DNA from: Sabellastarte sp. h YS-2021
Taxonomy: Eukaryota; Annelida; Polychaeta; Sabellida; Sabellidae
Assembly: GCA_964017235.1 (NCBI GenBank)
Contig: OZ024934.1
Location: 88,502,706-88,566,705, forward strand
Length of the DNA: 64,000 bases
Direction: 5' to 3'
Shown here: positions 36,101 to 51,100 of the stretch, in pieces
Position numbering within the stretch: the first letter of the stretch is position 1
Layout: every line of letters begins with the position of its first letter
Position numbers and translations under genes: made by a program
Notes under the pieces: generated by a model
Seen by the model: only the letters and a program-made list of their open reading frames with translations
Told to the model about the DNA's origin: nothing
The model's database searches: none

Positions 36101-39100
36101 TTTCAAACTATGTCTCTCATCTAAGTTAAATATCATCTGAGAATATATCTATGTGTTTTCTTATATCTGCCCCAAAATTTAGGCCTTTAATAGACATTTA
36201 ACCTGTGTGTGAGGACCATAAACACCCACCCGAGTGACCCTTATAAGACATTTTTCACATATTTTTCCCTGTAACTTGGAAATGGTAAGTCTGAGAAGTT
36301 TCAAACTGTATTAGATATACATTCTATGTGTAACCTTTGAATGTGAAAGATTTTTAGTCTGAAGCTTTGATTTGAAGGTCACATTGAGGTCTCTAAAAGG
36401 CCCACAGAGACCCGATATTTTGCCTTTTTGCCACTTTTAAGCCCTGTGACTGTTAAACTATGTTACTGATAGAGCTGAAATCTCACCTGGGAATATATCA
36501 TTATGTCATTTTTACATGTGCCAGAAATAAAGGCTTTAAGTAGACATTTAACCTGTGTGTGAGGACCATAACACCCACCCGGGTGACCCTTTTTAGACAT
36601 TTTTCACATATTTTTCCCTGTAACTTGGAAATGGTAAGTCTTGAGAAGTTTCAAACTGTATTAGATATACATTCTATGTGTAACCTTTGATTGTGAAAGA
36701 TTTTAAATCTGAAGCTTTGATTTAAAGTTCACATTGAGGTCTCTAAAAGGCCCACAGAGACCCAATATTTGGACTTTTTGCCACTTTTAAGCCCTGTGAC
36801 TGTTAAACTATGTGACTGATAGAGCTGAAATCTCATCTGGGAATATATTATTATGTTCTTTTTACATGTGCTGAACATCAAGGCCTTTAGTAGATATTTA
36901 ACCTGTGTATGACGACCATAGATACTCACCCGAGTGACCCTTTTTAGACATTTTTTACATATTTTGCCTTGTAACTTGGAATGGTAAGTCTGAGAAGTTT
37001 CAAACTATATTAGATATACATTCTATGTATAATCTCTGATTGTGAAAGATTTTAAGTCTGAAGCTTCAATTTGAAGGTCACATTGAGGTCTCTAAAAGGC
37101 CCACAGAGACCCAATATTTGGACTTTTTGCCACTTTTCAGCCCTGTGACTGTTAAACTATGTGACTGACAGGGCTGAAATCTCAACTAGGAATACATTAT
37201 TAAGCGTCTTCTTTTTCCATGTACCGAACATCAAGGCCTGTAGTAGACATTGAACCTGTGTATGACGACCATAGACACTCATCCAAGTGACCTTTTTTGA
37301 CATTTTCTACTGTATTTTGCCCTGTAATTTGGAAATGCTTAGTGTGACAAGTCTTAAACTGTATTATATCTAATTTTTGTTTGTTATGTATGTCCCCCAA
37401 AAAGTTTCAGATCTGTAGTTTAATTGCTAAGGTCTCTTTAACAATTGTAAAATGCCCACAGAAACCCAATTTATGGACATTATGCCACTTTAAAGCCCTG
37501 TAACTGTCAAACTATGTGGGTCATAGAGCTGAAATCTTTGAATTTTTAAAAGGAAGTGCCTGTCTCTTTAAATTTTGAATATTAATGATGTTATGGCTAT
37601 CTTAGTCTTTTAAGAACTTATTTTTGTGTGTTGTACCTCTGCTTGCTGAGTTTTTAACTCTTTAAAATGAAACTGGTTAAACATATTCAAGTAGGCAAAA
37701 TGGACACTGTTATTTTCTGGTGAGCTTTAAGTCCCAATATTAATAAAAGTATATCCTTATGTAGTAAAACTAGGGGATTTTTAACCCTCAACTAGCCCAG
37801 TTTTATTCAACTTGCCTCAGTTAATTTTGACACAGCTCCTACAGTTATGAACTCATTTCAGTTGATAATCACATACTTAAAATTCTCAATTCTTTTTGTA
37901 TTTGATTACCCCTTTGATATATATCAGATTGTTTGTTTACCATTTATGCTGTAGTCCCAACCCACATCCCCCACCCACCTCTGGGACCTCCAGCTATATT
38001 GAGTGACACTAAATAAACAAAGGTATTTAGTGATATCAAATGAGAAACAAAGAACTCAATGGAGTTGCAGATCTTGTGTAATAGTGAGAGAGGTATGGAG
38101 AAGGGGAGAGGGGTGGGGTAGGAGGTGGTGGGCTTCATCATATAACACAAAGGGGAGTCAGAACTGAGATTGTGTCACATATTTAGGTTGCATATATATG
38201 GACCACATATATAGGAATAGAGGAAATGAATAACTGAAAACAATTTACAAATTCTATAAATAATATAATAAAATAATAATATAAATAATTTTTTTTTAAA
38301 TAATATTTTATTTGTGAACAAATATAGAAACAGATATGCGCTTTTGGGATTATGAATTTTAGAATGGACATTCAATCATCAATCATTTAAATACTTTGAA
38401 ATTAGGTTAAGAGTTATCATTGCAGGAAGATTGAAAAGTATGATGTTGAGTTAAAAATAATATTTTATTTGTCAACAAATATAGAAAGAGATATGCTCTT
38501 TTGGGATTATTATTTTAGAATGGACATTCAATCATCAATCATTTATTAATAAATACTTTGAAAATAGGTTTAGAGTTATCATTGCAGGAAGATTGAAAAT
38601 ATAATTTGAGTTATGTATTCGGCGTCTGGGGATACACCATCTTCTTGGGAAGATACAGAGTAGATTGATGTGCTGAAGTTCATATAATAATGGGTAATTA
38701 TGCTTTAAAAAATTCCCGATCAAAACCTGTGGCGTGAGTGATGACCTGTCTGGGGATATGTTGGCGCCGAGTTGGCCCAATCTAGTTATGTCCACCCCCC
38801 TGGGGGGTGGATATATTATTTTTGCTTTTTTCGCCGTCCGATGTCCGATGTCCGATGTCCGGCGTCCGGCGTCCGATGTCCGGCGTCACGCATGGTTTCC
38901 GCTCATTTAAAGGAAAAGTATTAGAGCTATTGTCACCAAATTTGGTATGCAGGCTTATTGGGTCAGTAGCTTGCTTGGGATTGCTTTTGGCTGTTGTACC
39001 TCTTTTGCTTACTGAGTAATACTTAAGTACAGCTATTTTCAGTACCCATTGGTTTCCGTGCATTTAAGCCAAAATAATTAAAGATATTTTACTACAATTT

Positions 39101-42100
39101 TGAATACAAGATTGTTATGTCCATAGCTCGCTTGGTATTGCATTTGGGACTGATAGCTTTGTCAGTACATGAGTAATAGCCATTTAGGTACTTCATTGTG
39201 TATTTTCAGTACTACTTTTGAGTAATTTGCTTCTATCTCCTTAACCGTGCGAGATAGAGCGATTTCGGCAAAATTTTCGACCCGCAGGGTATCTGAGGAG
39301 TGTACTCTTTGCAATTTTCAAAAAATTTTCCCCTCCCCAAAAATGGCGGCCATTTTGAATTTTCGAATTTTTGCCAAAAATGGCAAAACACAAATTTGCT
39401 TCTGTCTCCTTAACCGTGCGAGATAGAGCGATTTCGTCGAAATTTTCGACCCACAGGGTATCTAAGGAATGTAATATTTGCAATTTTCAAAAAAATTTCC
39501 CCTCCCCAAAAATGGCGGCCATTTTGAATTTTCGAATTTTTGCCAAAAATGGCAAAACACAAATTTGCTTCTATCTCCTTAACCGTGCGAGATAGAGCGA
39601 TTTCGGCAAAATTTTCGACCCACAGGGGATCTAAGGAATGCAATCTTTGCAATTTTCCAAAAATTTTCCCCTCCCCAAAAATGGCGGCCATTTTGAATTT
39701 TCGAATTTTTGCCAAAAATGGCAAAACACTAATTTGCTTCTATCTCCTTAACCGTGCGAGATAGAGCGATTTCGGCAAAATTTTCGACCCACAGGGTATC
39801 TAAGCAATGCAATCTTTGCAATTTTCAAAATATTTTCCCCTCCCCAAAAATGGCGGCCATTTTGAATTTTCGAATTTTTGCCAAAAATGGCAAAACACAA
39901 ATTTGCTTCTATCTCCTTAACCGTGCGAGATAGAGCGATTTCGTCGAAATTTTCGACCCACAGGGTATCTAAGGAATGTAATATTTGCAATTTTCAAAAA
40001 ATTTTCCCCTCCCCAAAAATGGCGGCCATTTTGAATTTTCGAATTTTTGCCAAAAATGGCAAAACACAAATTTGCTTCTATCTCCTTAACCGTGCGAGAT
40101 AGAGCGATTTCGTCGAAATTTTCGACCCACAGGGTATCTAAGGAATGCAATCTTTGCAATTTTCCCAAAATTTTCCCCTCCCCAAAAATGGCGGCCATTT
40201 TGAATTTTCGAATTTTTGCCAAAAATGGCAAAACACAAATTTGCTTCTATCTCCTTAACCGTGCGAGATAGAGCGATTTCGTCGAAATTTTCGACCCACA
40301 GGGTATCTAAGGAATGTAATATTTGCAATTTTCAAAAAAATTTCCCCTCCCCAAAAATGGCGGCCATTTTGAATTTTCGAATTTTTGCCAAAAATGGCAA
40401 AACACAAATTTGCTTCTATCTCCTTAACCGTGCGAGATAGAGCGATTTCGGCAAAATTTTCGACCCACAGGGGATCTAAGGAATGCAATCTTTGCAATTT
40501 TCAAAAAATTTTCCCCTCCCCAAAAATGGCGGCCATTTTGAATTTTCGAATTTTTGCCAAAAATGGCAAAACACTAATTTGCTTCTATCTCCTTAACTGT
40601 GCGAGATAGAGCGATTTCGGCAAAATTTTCGACGCACAGGGTATCTAAGCAATGCAATCTTTGCAATTTTCAAAATATTTTCCCCTCCCCAAAAATGGCG
40701 GCCATTTTGAATTTTCGAATTTTTGCCAAAAATGGCAAAACACAAATTTGCTTCTATCTCCTTAACCGTGCGAGATAGAGCGATTTCGTCGAAATTTTCG
40801 ACCCACAGGGTATCTAAGGAATGTAATATTTGCAATTTTCCAAAAATTTTCCCCTCCCCAAAAATGGCGGCCATTTTGAATTTTCGAATTTTTGCCAAAA
40901 ATGGCAAAACACAAATTTGCTTCTATCTCCTTAACCGTGCGAGATAGAGCGATTTCGTCGAAATTTTCGACCCACAGGGTATCTAAGGAATGTAATATTT
41001 GCAATTTTCAAAAAATTTTCCCCTCCCCAAAAATGGCGGCCATTTTGAATTTTCGAATTTTTGCCAAAAATGGCAAAACACAAATTTGCTTCTATCTCCT
41101 TAACCGTGCGAGATAGAGCGATTTCGTCGAAATTTTCGACCCACAGGGTATCTAAGGAATGTAATATTTGCAATTTTCAAAAAAATTTCCCCTCCCCAAA
41201 AATGGCGGCCATTTTGAATTTTCGAATTTTTGCCAAAAATGGCAAAACACAAATTTGCTTCTATCTCCTTAACCGTGCGAGATAGAGCGATTTCGGCAAA
41301 ATTTTCGACCCACAGGGGATCTAAGGAATGCAATCTTTGCAATTTTCCAAAAATTTTCCCCTCCCCAAAAATGGCGGCCATTTTGAATTTTCGAATTTTT
41401 GCCAAAAATGGCAAAACACTAATTTGCTTCTATCTCCTTAACCGTGCGAGATAGAGCGATTTCGGCAAAATTTTCGACACACAGGGTATCTAAGCAATGC
41501 AATCTTTGCAATTTTCAAAATATTTTCTCCTCCCCAAAAATGGCGGCCATTTTGAATTTTCGAATTTTTGCCAAAAATGGCAAAACACAAATTTGCTTCT
41601 ATCTCCTTAACCGTGCGAGATAGAGCGATTTCGTCGAAATTTTCGACCCACAGGGTATCTAAGGAATGCAATCTTTGCAATTTTCCAAAAATTTTCCCCT
41701 CCCCAAAAATGGCGGCCATTTTGAATTTTCGAATTTTTGCCAAAAATGGCAAAACACAAATTTGCTTCTATCTCCTTAACCGTGCGAGATAGAGCGATTT
41801 CGTCGAAATTTTCGACCCACAGGGTATCTAAGGAATGTAATATTTGCAATTTTCAAAAAAATTTTCCCCTCCCCAAAAATGGCGGCCATTTTGAATTTTC
41901 GAATTTTTGCCAAAAATGGCAAAACACAAATTTGCTTCTATCTCCTTAACCGTGCGAGATAGAGCGATTTCGTCGAAATTTTCGACCCACAGGGTATCTA
42001 AGGAATGTAATATTTGCAATTTTCCAAAAATTTTCCCCTCCCCAAAAATGGCGGCCATTTTGAATTTTCGAATTTTTGCCAAAAATGGCAAAACACAAAT

Positions 42101-45100
42101 TTGCTTCTATCTCCTTAACCGTGCGAGATAGAGCGATTTCGTCGAAATTTTCGACCCACAGGGTATCTAAGGAATGTAATATTTGCAATTTTCAAAAAAA
42201 TTTCCCCTCCCCAAAAATGGCGGCCATTTTGAATTTTCGAATTTTTGCCAAAAATGGCAAAACACAAATTTGCTTCTATCTCCTTAACCGTGCGAGATAG
42301 AGCGATTTCGTCGAAATTTTCGACCCACAGGGTATCTAAGGAATGCAATCTTTGCAATTTTCAAAAAATTTTCCCCTCCCCAAAAATGGCGGCCATTTTG
42401 AATTTTCGAATTTTTGCCCAAAATGGCAAAACACAAATTTGCTTCTATCTCCTTAACCGTGCGAGATAGAGCGATTTCGTCGAAATTTTCGACCCACAGG
42501 GTATCTAAGGAATGCAATCTTTGCAATTTTCCAAAAATTTTCCCCTCCCCAAAAATGGCGGCCATTTTGAATTTTCGAATTTTTGCCAAAAATGGCAAAA
42601 CACAAATTTGCTTCTATCTCCTTAACCGTGCGAGATAGAGCGATTTCGTCGAAATTTTCGACCCACAGGGTATCTAAGGAATGCAATCTTTGCAATTTTC
42701 CAAAAATTTTCCCCTCCCCAAAAATGGCGGCCATTTTGAATTTTCGAATTTTTGCAAAAAATGGCAAAACACAAATTTGCTTCTATCTCCTTAACCGTGC
42801 CAGATAGAGCGATTTCGTCGAAATTTTCGACCCACAGGGTATCTAAGGAATGTAATATTTGCAATTTTCAAAAAATTTTCCCCTCCCCAAAAATGGCAGC
42901 CCTTTTGAATTTTCGAATTTTTGCCCAACATGGAAAAACACAAACTGGCCTTAACCGTGCAAAATAGAGTTATTTTGTTGAAATTTTCGACCCATAGGGT
43001 ATCTAAGAAATGTACTCTTGGCAATTTTCAAAAAAATTTCCTTTTCCCAATAATGGCGGCCATTTTGAATTTTCAAATTTTTGCCAAAAATAGAAAAACA
43101 GGAATTGGCTTCTATCTTCTTAACCGTGCAAGATAGAGTGATTTCGTCAAAATTTTCAACCCAACCAATGCAAAAAGGCATGAAGCGGAAATAAATTACA
43201 TCTACACTATCAAATATTTAAGCATCATTGATATATTTTACAAATGAAACAGGGTCTTGTAAGACTACTGTACAATTTGGGCAAAAGGTTCATGGGTGGA
43301 CATTACACATGATAATGTGTGTTCTTCTATGCTATCCTGTTTCTATTCGCATCTACTATCAACAGGGCGGCCTATTTCTAGTTTTATTTCCTGTAATATG
43401 TCACAGAACATTGTAGAAATAATATTGTGTGCTACTGACATTATCTACATATGACATAGCTTTCAGATAATTTGTTTTTTTATACACCGGACACATATTT
43501 TTGTTAAGGAAAACAATGACCTACAATATTATAATTGTTGCATTTTTCAAGCTGTAGAACTGTTTTTGAAATAAGTAAGGTTAATTGCTGGTGGTTTATA
43601 TTTACAGTAACCTTGACCAAACATTCTAACCTGTAATGACAAATTTAAAAGTGGTTATAACTCACGTATTATTGGTCCTAAGGTTTGCAATATGAAACCA
43701 ACCTAAGGGAAACCATAAGCTGGACTTGGGTCGTGCTTCGAGGTATATAGTTATAAATAGAGACTTTGGGAAAGACTAAGATAGTTGGAAAATGCAGATG
43801 TTAAAAACACAACAAATGTATCAGTTTATGGGAATAATTTCCTCTTGAACTCTTAGATCCTTTTATAAAGGTAAACAGCAATAAAACCACACACATTGTG
43901 AAGAACTATGTATACAAACATGGTGTCGGGTGTTTTACTATTATGGAGGAATACATAGATAGATAGATAGATCTTTATTCAGCATTACATTACAATGAAA
44001 TAATACAACATTTTAAAATAAATGCTGAAAGTAAATGTCAGAATTTCAAATGAACTTATAACTAGACATCCCTAAATTTGGGGAGAACTGACAACATAAA
44101 GTTAAGAACATACAATAAATACTAAACAGAAATGCCTGAAGTTCAAATGAACTTATTAGTAAATATTACTTAACTTGGACATAACTGACAACAGAAAGTC
44201 AAGAAAGAAATACAGCAGATAAAATAGATTTTGATTTATGACACAAAGAAGCTATTTATCAATGAATATGCTAATTTGAACTGTTTGTCTGTTAATTAAA
44301 TTTTAACATACTTGACAAAGTACTTAATGGTAAAAATATAGATTAAGATACACACAGATTTAGTACACAGATCCGTAACTTCCATTTGTCATACCATAAT
44401 TTGTTAGATAGGCAATGGTTTTTTATATTTAGTGAGGAATTCTTCTTTTAATCTCTTTTTGAAGCTTATTATAGATGGCAACAATCTTACATGTGATGGA
44501 ATTTGATTGTACAGTTTAACCCCTATAATACTAGGACATCTACTTTTTTGGAAAGTTTTGGGGATATTTTGATAAATGTTTCCACAGTTCCTTGTATTAT
44601 AGTTATGAACATGCTTGACATATCTATATCATTCCATTAGTTTAGGTGGTAGCAAATTCCTATGAGCTTTGAAAATATGAGTACATGTTTTGAATTTTGT
44701 TATATCCCGTAACTTTAAACATTTGAATGCATTGTATGTGTTGCTTGTTGAATTTCTGTATCTTAAGGAGCCAATCAGGCACATTTCTGACAGAGGAATC
44801 TAGGCGCCAATCGATATTGGGATCAATCGGGCCATAATTGAGCGATTGACGGGCGATTGATTATAAGTTCATAAAAAATTTACTACGATTAAGCCTTGAA
44901 CTCGCTTATTATTGGTCCTAGAGGTTTGGGATGGTGTACCAACATATAGGAAATCAGGTGCTGGAAATCTTCTGGTGTGGTCAGATTTGACCTGGGGCCC
45001 CTCGTGAAAGATCAAAAGAGGATAGGCAAAGTTTAAAGTGCTTATAACTCGCTTATTATTGGTCCTAGAGGTTTGGAATGGTATACCAGCATATAGGAAA

Positions 45101-48100
45101 TCATGTGCTGGGAATCATCTGGTGTGGTCAGATTTGACCTTGGGCCCCTCGTTCAAGGTCAAACGAGTATAGGCAAACATAAAAGTGCTTGTAACTCGCT
45201 TATTATTGGTCCTACAGCTTTGGGATGGTAAACCAACATGTAGGAAATCATGTGCTGGGAATCTTCTGGTGTGGTCAGATTTGAACTTGGGCCTCTCCTT
45301 CAAGGTCAAATGAGCATAACCAAACTTAAAAGTGCTTATAACTCGCTTATTATTGATCCTAGAGGATTGGGATGGTATACCAACATACAGGAAATCATGT
45401 GCTGGGAATTTTCTGGTGTGGTCTGATTTGACCTTGTGCCCCTCGTTCAAGGTCAAACGAGTATAGCCAAACTTAAAAGTGCTTATGACTTGCTTATTTT
45501 TGGTCCTACAGGTTTGGGATGGTATACTAACATATAGAAAATCATGGGCTGGGAATCTCTTGGTGTTGTCAGATTTGACCTTGGGCTTCTTCTTCAAGGT
45601 CAAACGAGGATAGCCAAACATAAAAGTGCTTATAACTCGCTTCTTATTTGTCCTACAGGTTTGGGATGGTAAACCAACATGTAGGAGATCATGGCCTGGG
45701 AATCTTCTGGTGTGGTCGGATTTGACGTTGGGCCCCTCGTTCAAGGTCAAACGAGCATAGCCAAACTTAAAAGTGCTTATAACTCGCTTATTATTGGTTC
45801 TACAGGGTTGTGATGGTATACCAACATGTAGGAAATCATGGGCTGGGAATCTTTTGGTGTGGTCAGATTTGACCTTGGGCTTCCTCTTCAAGGTCAAAAG
45901 AGGATAGCTAAACATAAAAGTACTTATAACTGATTATGTCCACCCCCCTGGGGGGTGGATATATTATTTTTGCTTTTTTCGCCGTCCGATGTCCGATGTC
46001 CGATGTCCGGCGTCCGATGTCCGGCGTCACGCATGGTTTCCGCTCATTTAAAGGAAAAGTATTAGAGCTATTGTCACCAAATTTGGTATGCAGGCTTATT
46101 GGGTCAGTAGCTTGCTTGGGATTGCTTTTGGCTGTTGTACCTCTTTTGCTTACTGAGTAATACTTAAGTACAGCTATTTTCAGTACCCATTGGTTTCCGT
46201 GCATTTAAGCCAAAATAATTAAAGATATTTTACTACAATTTTGAATACAAGATTGTTATGTCCATAGCTCGCTTGGTATTGCATTTGGGACTGATAGCTT
46301 TGTCAGTACATGAGTAATAGCCATTTAGGTACTTCATTGTGTATTTTCAGTACTACTTTTGAGTAATTTGCTTCTATCTCCTTAACCGTGCGAGATAGAG
46401 CGATTTCGGCAAAATTTTCGACCCGCAGGGTATCTGAGGAGTGTACTCTTTGCAATTTTCAAAAAATTTTCCCCTCCCCAAAAATGGCGGCCATTTTGAA
46501 TTTTCGAATTTTTGCCAAAAATGGCAAAACACAAATTTGCTTCTATCTCCTTAACCGTGCGAGATAGAGCGATTTCGTCGAAATTTTCGACCCACAGGGT
46601 ATCTAAGGAATGTAATATTTGCAATTTTCCAAAAATTTTCCCCTCCCCAAAAATGGCGGCCATTTTGAATTTTCGAATTTTTGCCAAAAATGGCAAAACA
46701 CAAATTTGCTTCTATCTCCTTAACCGTGCGAGATAGAGCGATTTCGTCGAAATTTTCGACCCACAGGGTATCTAAGGAATGTAATATTTGCAATTTTCAA
46801 AAAAATTTCCCCTCCCCAAAAATGGCGGCCATTTTGAATTTTCGAATTTTTGCCAAAAATGGCAAAACACAAATTTGCTTCTATCTCCTTAACCGTGCGA
46901 GATAGAGCGATTTCGGCAAAATTTTCGATCCACAGGGGATCTAAGGAATGCAATCAATAATTTTCCAAAAATTTTCCCCTCCCCAAAAATGGCGGCCATT
47001 TTGAATTTTCGAATTTTTGCCAAAAATGGCAAAACACTAATTTGCTTCTATCTCCTTAACCGTGCGAGATAGAGCGATTTCGGCAAAATTTTCGACACAC
47101 AGGGTATCTAAGCAATGCAATCTTTGCAATTTTCAAAATATTTTCCCTCCCCAAAAATGGCGGCCATTTTGAATTTTTGCCAAAAATGGCAAAACACAAA
47201 TTTGCTTCTATCTCCTTAACCGTGCGAGATAGAGCGATTTCGTCGAAATTTTCGACCCACAGGGTATCTAAGGAATGTAATATTTGCAATTTTCAAAAAA
47301 TTTTCCCCTCCCCAAAAATGGCGGCCATTTTGAATTTTCGAATTTTTGCCAAAAATGGCAAAACACAAATTTGCTTCTATCTCCTTAACCGTGCGAGATA
47401 GAGCGATTTCGTCGAAATTTTCGACCCACAGGGTATCTAAGGAATGCAATCTTTGCAATTTTCAAAAAATTTTCCCCTCCCCAAAAATGGCGGCCATTTT
47501 GAATTTTCGAATTTTTGCCAAAAATGGCAAAACACAAATTTGCTTCTATCTCCTTAACCGTGCGAGATAGAGCGATTTCGTCGAAATTTTCGACCCACAG
47601 GGTATCTAAGGAATGCAATCTTTGCAATTTTCCAAAAATTTTCCCCTCCCCAAAAATGGCGGCCATTTTGAATTTTCGAATTTTTGCCAAAAATGGCAAA
47701 ACACAAATTTGCTTCTATCTCCTTAACCGTGCGAGATAGAGCGATTTCGTCGAAATTTTCGACCCACAGGGTATCTAAGGAATGTAATATTTGCAATTTT
47801 CAAAAAAATTTCCCCTCCCCAAAAATGGCGGCCATTTTGAATTTTCGAATTTTTGCCAAAAATGGCAAAACACAAATTTGCTTCTATCTCCTTAACCGTG
47901 CGAGATAGAGCGATTTCGGCAAAATTTTCGACACACAGGGTATCTAAGTAATGCAATCTTTGCAATTTTCAAAATATTTTCCCCTCCCCAAAAATGGCGG
48001 CCATTTTGAATTTTTGAATTTTTGCCAAAAATGGCAAAACACAAATTTGCTTCTATCTCCTTAACCGTGCGAGATAGAGCGATTTCGTTGAAATTTTCGA

Positions 48101-51100
48101 CCCACAGGGTATCTAAGGAATGTAATATTTGCAATTTTCAAAAAATTTTCCCCTCCCCAAAAATGGCGGCCATTTTGAATTTTCGAATTTTTGCCAAAAA
48201 TGGCAAAACACAAATTTGCTTCTATCTCCTTAACCGTGCGAGATAGAGCGATTTCGTCGAAATTTTCGACCCACAGGGTATCTAAGGAATGCAATCTTTG
48301 AAATTTTCCAAAAATTTTCCCCTCCCCAAAAATGGCGGCCATTTTGAATTTTCGAATTTTTGCCAAAAATGGCAAAACACAAATTTGCTTCTATCTCCTT
48401 AACCGTGCGAGATAGAGCGATTTCGTCGAAATTTTCGACCCACAGGGTATCTAAGGAATGTAATATTTGCAATTTTCAAAAAAATTTCCCCTCCCCAAAA
48501 ATGGCGGCCATTTTGAATTTTCGAATTTTTGCCAAAAATGGCAAAACACAAATTTGCTTCTATCTCCTTAACCGTGCGAGATAGAGCGATTTCGGCAAAA
48601 TTTTCGATCCACAGGGGATCTAAGGAATGCAATCTTTGCAATTTTCCAAAAATTTTCCCCTCCCCAAAAATGGCGGCCATTTTGAATTTTCGAATTTTTG
48701 CCAAAAATGGCAAAACACTAATTTGCTTCTATCTCCTTAACCGTGCGAGATAGAGCGATTTCGGCAAAATTTTCGACGCACAGGGTATCTAAGCAATGCA
48801 ATCTTTGCAATTTTCAAAATATTTTCCCCTCCCCAAAAATGGCGGCCATTTTGAATTTTCGAATTTTTGCCAAAAATGGCAAAACACAAATTTGCTTCTA
48901 TCTCCTTAACCGTGCGAGATAGAGCGATTTCGTCGAAATTTTCGACCCACAGGGTATCTAAGGAATGTAATCTTTGCAATTTTCAAAAAAATTTTCCCCT
49001 CCCCAAAAATGGCGGCCATTTTGAATTTTCGAATTTTTGCCAAAAATTGCAAAACACAAATTTGCTTCTATCTCCTTAACCGTGCGAGATAGAGCGATTT
49101 CGTCGAAATTTTCGACCCACAGGGTATCTAAGGAATGCAATCTTTGCAATTTTCCAAAAATTTTCCCCTCCCCAAAAATGGCGGCCATTTTGAATTTTCG
49201 AATTTTTGCCAAAAATGGCAAAACACAAATTTGCTTCTATCTCCTTAACCGTGCGAGATAGAGCGATTTCATCGAAATTTTCGACCCACAGGGTATCTAA
49301 GGAATGTAATATTTGCAATTTTCAAAAAATTTTCCCCTCCCCAAAAATGGCGGCCATTTTGAATTTTCGAATTTTTGCCAAAAATGGCAAAACACAAATT
49401 TGCTTCTATCTCCTTAACCGTGCGAGATAGAGCGATTTCGTCGAAATTTTCAACCCACAGGGTATCTAAGGAATGCAATCTTTGCAATTTTCCAAAAATT
49501 TTCCCCTCCCCAAAAATGGCGGCCATTTTGAATTTTCGAATTTTTGCCAAAAATGGCAAAACACAAATTTGCTTCTATCTCCTTAACCGTGCCAGATAGA
49601 GTGATTTCGTCAAAATTTTCGACCCACAGGGTATCTGAGCATTGTACTCTTGGTAATTTCTAAAAAATTTTCCCCTCCCCTAAAATGGCGGCCATTTTGA
49701 ATTTTCAAATTTTTGCCAAAAATGGCAAAACACAAATTTGCTTCTATCTCCTTAACCATGCGAGATAGAGCGATTTCGTCGAAATTTTCAACCCACAGGG
49801 TATCTAAGGAATGTAATCTTTGCAATTTTCAAAAAATTTTCCCCTCCCCAAAAATGGCAGCCATTTTGAATTTTCGAATTTTTGCCCAAAATGGAAAAAC
49901 ACAAACTGGCCTTAACCGTGCAAAATAGAGTTATTTTGTTGAAATTTTCGACCCATAGGGTATCTAAGAAATGTACTCTTGGCAATTTTCAAAAAAATTT
50001 CCTTTTCCCAATAATGGCGGCCATTTTGAATTTTCAAATTTTTGCCAAAAATAGAAAAACAGGAATTGGCTTCTATCTTCTTAACCGTGCAAGATAGAGT
50101 GATTTCGTCAAAATTTTCAACCCAACCAATGCAAAAAGGCATGAAGCTGAAATAAATTACATCTACACTATCAAATATTTAAGCATCATTGATATATTTT
50201 ACAAATGAAACAGGGTCTTGTAAGACTACTGTACAATTTGGGCAAAAGGTTCATGGGTGGACATTACACATGATAATGTGTGTTCTTCTATGCTATCCTG
50301 TTTCTATTCGCATCTACTATCAACAGGGCGGCCTATTTCTAGTTTATTATTGGTCCTAGAGGTTTGGGATGGTAAACCAACATGTAGGAAATCATGGGCT
50401 GGGAATCTTCTGGTGTGGTCTGATTTGACCTTGGGCCCCTCGTTCAATGTCAAACAAGCATAGCCAAACTTAAAAGTGCTTATAACTCGCTTATTATTGG
50501 TCCTAGAGGATTGGGATGGTATACCAACATGTAGGAAATCATGTGCTGGGAATCTTCTGGTGTGGTCAGATTTGACCTTGTGCCCCTCGTTCAAGGACAA
50601 ATGAGTATAGCCAAACATAAAAGTGGTTATGACTTGCTTATTATTGGTCCTAGAGGTTTGTGATGGTATACTAACATATAGAAAATCATGGGCTGGGAAT
50701 CTTTTGGTGTTGTCAGATTTGACCTTGGGCCTCTTCTTCAAGGTGAAACAAGGATAGCCAAACATAAAAGTGCTTATAAGTGGCTTATTATTGGTCCTAG
50801 AGCTTTGGGATGGTAAACCAACCTGTAGGAAATCATGTGCTGGGAATCTTCTGGTGTGGTCAGATTTGACCTTGGGGCCTCTCCTTCAAGGTCAAATGAG
50901 CATAACCAAACTTTAAAGTGCTTATAACTCGCTTATGATTGGTCCTAGAGGTTTGGGATGGTAAACCAACATGTAGAAATTAAGGGCTGGTAATCTTTTG
51001 CTGTGGTCGAATTTGACCTTGGCCCTCTCCTTCAAGGTCAAACGAGCATAGCCAAACTTAAAAGTGCTTATAACTCACTTATTATTGGTCCTACAGGTTT

